A stretch of 11,804 nucleotides of DNA. Source: an uncultured Bacteroidota bacterium (lineage in GTDB: Bacteria > Bacteroidota > Bacteroidia > NS11-12g > UBA955). Of the stretch, positions 6,496-11,804 are shown piece by piece. Position 1 is the stretch's first letter, and every line of letters starts with the position of its first letter. The stretch is taken from positions 1 through 11,804 of the forward strand of contig CAJBKH010000310.1 in assembly GCA_903953615.1 (NCBI GenBank). Direction: 5' to 3'. The notes under the pieces are model-generated. The model was not told the origin of the DNA, ran no database searches, and worked only from the letters and a program-made list of their open reading frames with translations. The position numbers and the translations under genes were made by a program.

Positions 6496-7283
6496 ATGTT
6501 GTTTTCCTCGTATTGGCAAGTGCACTATTTGCTGTTTTAATGGTGGCCTTTGTGGTGATATTTTTATACATCACGCAAAAACGCAGTTTTAAATACAGTG
6601 AAAACTTAATTAAAATCAAACAAGAATACGATAGCGCCATTCTAAATTCGCAAATCGAGGTACAAGCTCAAACCCTAAAAGAAGTATCAGAAGAATTACA
6701 CGACAATGTGGGACAGCTGCTGAGTTCGGTGATTATACACATTAAAGTATTGGGAGACAAAGGTAATTCTGAAATACAAAATCATATTGAAGATACAAAA
6801 GCCTTGGTGATGGATGTAAAGGAACAAGTGCGCCATATCTCTCGCAGTATTTCGCCTCAGCACATCGAAGATTTTGGTTTGTGGGATTCCATAACCTACC
6901 AAGCCGATAGAATAAACCGCATAGGCACCATTAAAATTGACTTGAAAATCGAAGGCCATCAAAAACATTTTAACCCACGCATCGAATTGGTTTTGTTTAG
7001 AATGGTTCAAGAACTAATGAACAATGCCATTAAACACAGTGAATGTGAAAACATTTATATAAAACTGGTTTACATTAACAATAAACTTACCATTTCTGTA
7101 AAAGACGATGGTAAAGGGTTCGATAAAACTGAAATATTAAAGAACCGACAATTTAAGGACGGCAGTGGTCTCCATGCATTAGAAAACAAAGCAAAATATA
7201 TTAATTGCAGTATTACATTTACGAGTGGTGGAAACGGCACACGTATTACACTCATTAAAGATTTTGAAAATGAAAATTATTAA
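6480..7283 (+). CDS. Sensor histidine kinase, NarX/DesK type (HisKA_3)
   Basis: A 267-aa membrane kinase that should autophosphorylate on His and pass phosphate to the regulator encoded next. One TM helix (about 7-31) is followed by a coiled-coil linker (about 38-70), the dimerisation box with H74 in ELHDNVGQL, and the HATPase domain: N-box ELMNNAIKH (178-186), G1 DDGKGF (209-214), GSGL (228-231) and GNGT (251-254). The HDxxxQ motif (H74, D75, Q79) of this family supports both kinase and phosphatase activity. No PAS, HAMP, GAF or periplasmic domain is present, which is short for a membrane sensor. The gene overlaps the 7-TM gene by 16 nt and the regulator gene by 14 nt, so all three are probably translationally coupled. 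The signal is unknown. Confidence 0.94.
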   Translation: MQTEVNVVFLVLASALFAVLMVAFVVIFLYITQKRSFKYSENLIKIKQEYDSAILNSQIEVQAQTLKEVSEELHDNVGQLLSSVIIHIKVLGDKGNSEIQNHIEDTKALVMDVKEQVRHISRSISPQHIEDFGLWDSITYQADRINRIGTIKIDLKIEGHQKHFNPRIELVLFRMVQELMNNAIKHSECENIYIKLVYINNKLTISVKDDGKGFDKTEILKNRQFKDGSGLHALENKAKYINCSITFTSGGNGTRITLIKDFENENY

Positions 7284-7914
7284 TATTGGCATTGCCGACG
7301 ATCACAAGTTATTTCGCAAAGGTCTCATTTCATTACTTACCTTATACGATGATTTAAAAGTTATTTGGGAAGCCTCTGATGGAAAAGAATTACTTTTAAA
7401 GGTCGACGAGCAGCTTCCAGATATTTTATTGGTAGATGTTAACATGCCAAAATTATCTGGCATAGAAGCCACAAAAAAACTAGTGTTAAAATACCCGAAA
7501 ATAAAAATCATTGCTTTAAGTATGTATGAAGACAATGGCCATATTTTGGCCATGATAGAAAGCGGGGCCAAAGGTTATTTAATCAAAGATTCTGAACCTT
7601 CCGAAATCTATATTTCTATCATTGAACTTTACAACAAAGGGTATATAAATTCTAGTCTTGTTGCAAACACCCTTAAAAACAAAATGGAAATTAGTGGCAA
7701 AGACAGTGCGATGTTTGCATCCTTAACTGATAAAGACAAACAATATCTTAACCTCATCTCTAAAGGTTTATTCTCAAAAGAAATTGCTGTCATTCTCGAC
7801 ATAAACTTAAGAACTGTTGAAGGCTATATTGAAAAAATAATGGTGAAACTGAATGCTAAAAACCGCATTCAACTCGCCACCTTTGCAGTAAAACATGGCC
7901 TTTCTGAAGATTAA
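7270..7914 (+). CDS. Response regulator, LuxR/NarL family
   Basis: A 214-aa two-domain regulator. The receiver domain (about 1-120) has the acidic pair D10/D11, the phosphoacceptor D56 in LLVDVNMP, S84 and the conserved K106 in YLIKD. The C-terminal LuxR-type HTH domain (about 150-210) begins LTDKDKQYLNLISKGL, and its recognition helix is in the LRTVEGYIEKIMVKL region. The frame is open from 7225, but the ATG at 7270 is preferred: it gives the usual receiver N-terminus (MKIINIGIADDHKLF) and a 14-nt overlap with the kinase gene, whereas the upstream extension has no family match. Together with the HisKA_3 kinase it makes a classical NarL-type pair. A likely target is its own operon, through the inverted repeat at 5341-5375; this is inferred only from position. 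Confidence 0.95.
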   Translation: MKIINIGIADDHKLFRKGLISLLTLYDDLKVIWEASDGKELLLKVDEQLPDILLVDVNMPKLSGIEATKKLVLKYPKIKIIALSMYEDNGHILAMIESGAKGYLIKDSEPSEIYISIIELYNKGYINSSLVANTLKNKMEISGKDSAMFASLTDKDKQYLNLISKGLFSKEIAVILDINLRTVEGYIEKIMVKLNAKNRIQLATFAVKHGLSED

Positions 7915-7968
7915 TGCAATTTCACTATCCTAAATATATTATTTAATTCATTGAATCTAAATTTTACC

Positions 7969-7976
7969 TAATTTTG
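7969..7976 (+). promoter_or_regulatory. Probable -7 promoter element of the fabG operon
   Basis: TAATTTTG fits TAnnTTTG exactly and lies 14 nt before the fabG ATG. The nearest TTG (7951-7953) gives a spacer of only 15 bp, and the 19-bp position reads TTC, so the -33 element is weak. The start would be near 7983, leaving a very short leader. Confidence 0.55.
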
Positions 7977-7990
7977 CGCCTTTAATAATT

Positions 7991-8734
7991 ATGTTAAAAG
8001 GTAAAACAACTCTTATCACAGGCGCTAGCAGAGGCATTGGTAAAGGCATTGCTGAAGCTTTCGCAAAAAACGGTTCTAACATTGCATTTACGTATGCAAG
8101 TTCAGTAGAAAAAGCAAAAGCTTTCGAAGCGGAATTAACGGCAAAATATGGCATCAAAGCCATCGGCTATCAAAGCAATGCAGCAGATTTTAATGCCGCA
8201 CAAGCTTTAGCAGATCAGGTGACTGCCGATTTTGGCACCATCGATGTATTGATTAACAATGCTGGCATTACGCGCGACACCTTGTTGATGCGCATGAGCG
8301 AAGACCAATGGGATGAAGTGATGGACACCAATTTAAAATCAGCCTTTAATTTAACCAAAGCTTGTTTGAAAGTATTTCTTAAAAACAAAGCAGGCAGCAT
8401 TATAAACATGACTTCTATTGTCGGCATTACTGGTAATGCTGGTCAAGCCAACTACGCAGCAAGTAAAGCTGGTTTAATAGGCTTTACGAAATCTGTTGCC
8501 AAGGAATTAGGTAGTAGAAATGTGAGATGCAATGCCATTGCACCTGGTTTTATTGAAACCGAAATGACCGCTGAATTGAAAGAAGAAGTTCGCACCGCTT
8601 GGATAGAAACCATTCCTTTAAAAAGAGGAGGAACAACCGAAGATGTTGCCAATTTATGTTTGTTCTTAGCAAGTGACATGAGTACCTATATCACAGGACA
8701 AACGATTAATATCTGTGGCGGTATGGTAATGTAA
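7991..8734 (+). CDS. fabG: 3-oxoacyl-[acyl-carrier-protein] reductase FabG
   Basis: This enzyme reduces 3-oxoacyl-ACP to 3-hydroxyacyl-ACP with NADPH in each round of type II fatty-acid synthesis, in the cytoplasm. The 247-aa classical short-chain dehydrogenase has the cofactor motif TGASRGIG (10-17), NNAG (89-92), and the catalytic set N114, S142, Y155 and K159 (YAASK, 155-159). NAIAPGFIETEMT (181-193) and the C-terminal INICGGMVM are typical of FabG rather than of other reductases of the superfamily. The length is normal. Substrate assignment within this superfamily is always less certain than fold, but identity to FabG motifs is high. The stop is 2 nt before the tatC start, so the two genes are probably cotranscribed. 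Confidence 0.93.
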   Translation: MLKGKTTLITGASRGIGKGIAEAFAKNGSNIAFTYASSVEKAKAFEAELTAKYGIKAIGYQSNAADFNAAQALADQVTADFGTIDVLINNAGITRDTLLMRMSEDQWDEVMDTNLKSAFNLTKACLKVFLKNKAGSIINMTSIVGITGNAGQANYAASKAGLIGFTKSVAKELGSRNVRCNAIAPGFIETEMTAELKEEVRTAWIETIPLKRGGTTEDVANLCLFLASDMSTYITGQTINICGGMVM

Positions 8735-8736
8735 GC

Positions 8737-9591
8737 ATGTCATTAGATCAAGTAGATATAGATAATGAAAGTGTGGGCGAAGAGAAAGAAATGTCTTTCT
8801 TCGACCATGTTGATGAGTTGCGCAAACATTTATTAAGAGCAGCTTTAGGCATTGTATTTTTTACCATTATTGCCTTTGTATACATCGATTATATATTCCA
8901 TGGTATTATTCTAGGCCCCCTTCGCAAAGATTTTTTCACTTACCGCAAATTATGTGAATGGTCGCAAGCTTATTACCACAACGACCAACTCTGTGTAAAG
9001 GATTTTGAAATTTCTTTACAAAACACCGAAATGGCTGGACAATTTATGATGTCCTTCAAATTGGCGTTTTTAGTTGGTATTATTATGGCCATGCCATTTA
9101 TACTTTGGCAAGTTTGGCGCTTTATCAAACCAGCGCTTAGCAATAAAGAAATAAAAAATACCAGAGGGTTTGTTTTTTATACCACCGGTTTATTCTTAAC
9201 GGGTGTCGCTTTTGGTTACTTTATCCTCTGCCCTATTTCCATCAATTTCTTTGCACGCTACTCCTTAAGCACATTGGTAAAAAACGAAATCAATATACAA
9301 AGTATCGTATCGTTTATGAGTGTTTTGGTATTGGGCACAGGTTTAATATTTGAATTACCCGTGCTCATGTATTTTTTAGCACGAATTGGTATTATCACTT
9401 CTGAATTTCTAAAAAAATACCGCAAATATGCCTTTATTATTATTTTAATAATTGCAGCCATTGTAACCCCTCCAGACATCGTAAGCCAAGTAATTTTAAC
9501 CATTCCACTTTATACTTTATTCGAAATGGGTGTTGTGATTACCAAGCGCGTTGAAAAACAAAAAAAGCAAGATGAACAACAATTTACCTAA
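8737..9591 (+). CDS. tatC: Sec-independent protein translocase TatC
   Basis: TatC is the membrane receptor that binds twin-arginine signal peptides and, with TatA-type subunits, exports folded proteins. The 284-aa product has a cytoplasmic N-terminus with the conserved FFDHVDELRKHL (21-32), then about six TM helices (near 34-53, 108-130, 145-172, 187-215, 230-244 and 247-268). Signature segments are MPFILWQVWRFIKPAL (119-134), FELPV with the conserved Glu206, and TPPDIVSQV (244-252). The periplasmic loop between the first two helices is long (about 54-107) and carries C73 and C86, as I recall for Bacteroidota TatC. The tail is short, basic and Gln-rich. No tatA gene is adjacent. It lies between fabG (2-nt gap) and rpiB (20-nt overlap). 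Confidence 0.96.
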   Translation: MSLDQVDIDNESVGEEKEMSFFDHVDELRKHLLRAALGIVFFTIIAFVYIDYIFHGIILGPLRKDFFTYRKLCEWSQAYYHNDQLCVKDFEISLQNTEMAGQFMMSFKLAFLVGIIMAMPFILWQVWRFIKPALSNKEIKNTRGFVFYTTGLFLTGVAFGYFILCPISINFFARYSLSTLVKNEINIQSIVSFMSVLVLGTGLIFELPVLMYFLARIGIITSEFLKKYRKYAFIIILIIAAIVTPPDIVSQVILTIPLYTLFEMGVVITKRVEKQKKQDEQQFT

Positions 9592-10015
9592 TATCGCTAT
9601 TGGTAGCGACCATGCAGGCTTTGAGCAAAAAGAAGCTGTAAAATTATTCGTAGAATCTTTGGGCTATAGTGTCAAAGATTTCGGACCGTATAATACCGAA
9701 TCAGTAGATTACCCCGATTATGCGCACAAGGTGGCTAATGATGTTTTATCTGAGGCCAATACCTTAGGGATTTTATTGTGTGGCAGTGGCAATGGTGTAT
9801 GCTTAACTGCTAATAAACATGCGGGTATTAGAGCTGCTTTATGTTGGTTACCTGAATTAGGTGCACTTGCTAGACAACACAACAACGCCAACATTCTTTG
9901 TTTACCGGCGCGTTACATTAACAATTCAACTGCAACAGAAATTGTGGCAGCCTATTTAAATGCAAGCTTCGAAGGTGGACGCCACGAGAAGCGTGTAGAG
10001 AAAATAGATTTGTAA
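9572..10015 (+). CDS. rpiB: Ribose-5-phosphate isomerase B
   Basis: RpiB interconverts ribose-5-phosphate and ribulose-5-phosphate in the non-oxidative pentose phosphate pathway. The 147-aa product has the RpiB/LacAB fold signatures: IAIGSDHAGF (8-17), the VDYPDYAHKVA segment (45-55), LLCGSGNGVCL (68-78) with the expected Cys70, and RQHNNANILCLPAR (101-114) with His103. LacA and LacB share the fold, but no lac genes are nearby and the motifs favour RpiB. A TTG at 9551 would extend the frame by seven Lys-rich residues; the ATG at 9572 is preferred because it puts the first strand at the normal distance. Even so, the gene overlaps tatC by 20 nt. It ends 8 nt from the end of the convergent haem-protein gene. 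Confidence 0.94.
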   Translation: MNNNLPNIAIGSDHAGFEQKEAVKLFVESLGYSVKDFGPYNTESVDYPDYAHKVANDVLSEANTLGILLCGSGNGVCLTANKHAGIRAALCWLPELGALARQHNNANILCLPARYINNSTATEIVAAYLNASFEGGRHEKRVEKIDL

Positions 10016-10023
10016 AAAGATTG

Positions 10024-10263
10024 TCAAATTTCCTTTAGAACCCCTACTGCTTTAAAACGTTCAAAGACAGATTTTGTATGCGGCGCCTTGCTTAATTCTG
10101 CTGTCAAATCCTGACCGGCCCAATGCTCATAGTGCTTACCCCCACGCCATAAACGACTATCTGTTACATCGTATATCGTTCCTTTAAAGGCAATCCATAT
10201 TTCAGGTTTGTCTTGTCCATTTCTTAAGGCGAGTTGTTGCAAAGTAAAGCGGGGCAAATCCAT
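10024..10263 (-). CDS. Cytochrome b5-like haem/steroid-binding domain protein
   Basis: A 79-aa stand-alone cytosolic domain. FTLQQLALRNGQ (6-17), the WIAFKGTIYDVTDSRLW block (23-39) and HWAGQDLTAEL (47-57) match the small prokaryotic cytochrome b5-like group I know as COG4892, related in fold to eukaryotic MAPR proteins. The classical HPGG haem motif is absent: the corresponding place reads WRGGKHYEHWAG. H47 and H62 (PHT) fit the conserved histidines of this group, so haem binding is plausible but unproven. There is no signal peptide, membrane anchor or fused enzyme domain, so its electron partner or ligand is unknown. It is convergent with rpiB and divergent from the kinase gene at 10310, and is probably a one-gene unit. 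Confidence 0.85.
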   Translation of the reverse strand: MDLPRFTLQQLALRNGQDKPEIWIAFKGTIYDVTDSRLWRGGKHYEHWAGQDLTAELSKAPHTKSVFERFKAVGVLKEI

Positions 10264-10282
10264 AACATCAAATAAATTGAAT

Positions 10283-10290
10283 TATATTTG
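10283..10290 (+). promoter_or_regulatory. Possible -7 promoter element of the HisKA kinase gene
   Basis: TATATTTG matches TAnnTTTG and lies 19 nt before the TTG start at 10310. Transcription would begin near 10296. No TTG or TTTG stands at the proper -33 distance, so support is partial. Confidence 0.45.
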
Positions 10291-10309
10291 AACTACCAAT
10301 TTATATTTA

Positions 10310-11452
10310 TTGAAAATACGTTTATTTCTTGTCATGGTGATTCTTTACATACTAGCAGCTTTTGGCTGGTGGTTATATTCATTAATTGATTTTACAAACA
10401 AGGAACACGCCTATGAAATTAATTCACTTAAATATAAATCAGCCCATATAAAAGAAACCCTCGTGAATTTTTTATACACTAAAGAAAATTTAGAGATTGG
10501 CTATTTCATGACCTTCGAAGCCAATAAAAAAGAATTTACACAATTATTAAATCAACTTAAAAAGGAACAAAAATGTGAAGTTGATTTAACCATCAATGCT
10601 GGTAAAAATAATTTTAGTGATCTTCTAACCATTACACCTAACAAAAGAGAGTTTGCGAAAATCAACAAACGTTTTGAAACCAAAATAAGAGCCTTTTATT
10701 CCGAGGCCATTGTATTTACTTTAGCTGTCATACTAGGTGTTCTTTGGGTATTTTCGCGCTTGGAGTCGCTTTTAAATCTCAACCGAATGCAGAATAATTT
10801 CTTATTATCGGTTACCCATGAATTGAAGACACCATTGGCCGCTATCAAGTTAAGTGCCCAAACACTCTCGCAAAGAAAACTGAACGAGGCCATTCAACCC
10901 CAAGTCATTAACCAAACCATTCAGAATGCCGATCGCTTAAACGATTTGATAGACAATGTACTTTTAGCTACTAAAATTGATGGCAAAAGTTACCGCTACA
11001 ATTTTGAAACCATCGATATTGTCTCAGTCATAGACCATGCTGCTGAACAAATTTTGAATCCACCCTATTTTAATGGCACCTTCAATCTCCCAAACGAAGA
11101 ACATTTAATCAAAGGCGACCATGTTTCCCTCAATTTGGTATTTAGCAATCTGTTTCAAAATGCCATTAAGTATGCAGGCGAAAACACCGAAATAAACATT
11201 GGTTTTACAACCGAAAAAAAGAAATTAAAAATCACCATTGCCGATAATGGTCCTGGGGTAATGGACAAAGAAAAGTCAAAAATATTTTCTAAGTTTTACC
11301 GCATAGGCGACGAAAACACCCGTCAAACCAAGGGTACAGGCTTAGGTCTTTTTTTAGTTAAACAGATTCTCTTGGTGCATGATGCAAAAATCACGGTTGA
11401 AGACAACTTACCTAAAGGCGCAAAATTTATTATCACATTTAAAACAACATAA
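10310..11452 (+). CDS. Membrane sensor histidine kinase, HisKA/HATPase_c
   Basis: A 380-aa classical kinase. TM1 is at about 5-26 and TM2 at about 133-150, enclosing a periplasmic sensor region of about 105 residues with no family that I recognise. No HAMP domain is evident between TM2 and the dimerisation helix. Catalytic motifs are complete: H170 in SVTHELKTPL (167-176), N-box NLFQNAIKYAG with N284, G1 DNGPG (312-316), F-box FSKFYR (326-331) and G2 GTGLGL (342-347). Translation probably starts at a TTG (10310), which supplies the basic residues MKIR before TM1. The first in-frame ATG (10334) would remove them and shorten TM1. It is 5 nt from the OmpR-type regulator gene, its evident partner. 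The signal sensed is unknown. Confidence 0.93.
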   Translation: MKIRLFLVMVILYILAAFGWWLYSLIDFTNKEHAYEINSLKYKSAHIKETLVNFLYTKENLEIGYFMTFEANKKEFTQLLNQLKKEQKCEVDLTINAGKNNFSDLLTITPNKREFAKINKRFETKIRAFYSEAIVFTLAVILGVLWVFSRLESLLNLNRMQNNFLLSVTHELKTPLAAIKLSAQTLSQRKLNEAIQPQVINQTIQNADRLNDLIDNVLLATKIDGKSYRYNFETIDIVSVIDHAAEQILNPPYFNGTFNLPNEEHLIKGDHVSLNLVFSNLFQNAIKYAGENTEINIGFTTEKKKLKITIADNGPGVMDKEKSKIFSKFYRIGDENTRQTKGTGLGLFLVKQILLVHDAKITVEDNLPKGAKFIITFKTT

Positions 11453-11457
11453 TTATT

Positions 11458-11804
11458 ATGATTAAAAGAATATTATTAGTAGAAGACGAACCTAGTTTAT
11501 TGGATTTAGTAAAACTAAACCTAGAACTAGATGGCAACAAGGTAGTGGGTGTGAAAGATGGTATTGAAGCCATTAAACGCTTTAAGGACGAGCAATTCGA
11601 CTTGGTAGTGCTCGATATCATGATTCCTGGTATTGACGGCTTAAATGTTTGCGAAAACATTCGCTTAAAAAATACCGAAGTGCCCATCCTATTTCTATCT
11701 GCTAAAAATTCTGCGGAAGACAGAATTGCAGGCTTAAAAAAAGGAGCCGACGATTATTTAACGAAGCCCTTTAATTTAGAAGAATTGCAATTGAGGGTTC
11801 AAAA
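11458..11804 (+). CDS. Response regulator, OmpR family (3' truncated by window edge)
   Basis: The first 115 residues of a response regulator cover nearly the whole receiver domain: acidic pocket E9/D10/E11 in LLVEDEPS, phosphoacceptor D53 in VVLDIMIPG, S81, and K103 in YLTKPF. The frame is open to the end of the window. YLTKPFNLEELQLRVQ at the end is typical of OmpR/PhoB-type receivers, which normally continue into a winged-helix DNA-binding domain; that domain lies outside the window, so the subfamily call is inferred. The ATG at 11458 is 5 nt after the stop of the HisKA kinase, giving a standard kinase-regulator operon. Confidence 0.92.
   Translation, partial: MIKRILLVEDEPSLLDLVKLNLELDGNKVVGVKDGIEAIKRFKDEQFDLVVLDIMIPGIDGLNVCENIRLKNTEVPILFLSAKNSAEDRIAGLKKGADDYLTKPFNLEELQLRVQ

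Noticed and set aside
7225..7269. Upstream extension of the LuxR-type regulator by 15 residues
   Set aside because: The extension lies deep inside the kinase gene and adds residues with no receiver-domain match, while the ATG at 7270 gives the usual N-terminus.
1..11804. CRISPR array, insertion sequence, prophage or defence genes
   Set aside because: No regularly spaced repeats, transposase or integrase motifs, or phage or defence proteins were seen on either strand. The genes look like uniform chromosomal genes.

Overview
The window is a piece of an AT-rich bacterial chromosome, very probably from the phylum Bacteroidota. The evidence is the gene order murC-ftsQ-ftsA-ftsZ, an FtsZ that carries its partner-binding motif internally and ends in LHDNVD, a TatC with a long first periplasmic loop, the near absence of Shine-Dalgarno sequences, and promoters of the Bacteroidota type (TTG, about 19 bp, TAnnTTTG). 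The genus cannot be read from the sequence.

Layout. Positions 1-4537 are the downstream end of a division and cell-wall cluster on the + strand: murC (5' end cut by the window edge), ftsQ, ftsA and ftsZ, closely spaced and closed by a strong hairpin terminator at 4596-4628. A conserved-looking but uncharacterised helical protein lies convergently on the - strand (4627-5112). A 389-bp gap (5113-5501) follows. It has no gene but is rich in inverted repeats, including a perfect 12-bp repeat and a compound hairpin that could be a small RNA. It ends in a near-consensus promoter.

That promoter drives a four-gene cassette at 5502-7914: a 106-aa cytosolic protein with a C-terminal cysteine motif, a 7-TM membrane protein, a NarX/DesK-type histidine kinase with one TM helix, and a LuxR/NarL-type response regulator. 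The last three overlap at their start and stop codons. The kinase has almost no sensory part of its own, so the 7-TM protein is a plausible separate sensor. The inverted repeat upstream could be the regulator's own operator. This cassette is the most interesting part of the window.

Positions 7991-10015 hold fabG (fatty-acid synthesis), tatC (twin-arginine export) and rpiB (pentose phosphate isomerase), tightly packed as one probable operon. A convergent 79-aa cytochrome b5-like haem-binding protein follows on the - strand (10024-10263). Divergent from it is a second, classical two-component system: a HisKA-type membrane kinase (10310-11452) and an OmpR-type response regulator cut off by the window end (from 11458).

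Most genes are ordinary Bacteroidota housekeeping genes. I found no mobile element, CRISPR array, tRNA or rRNA.
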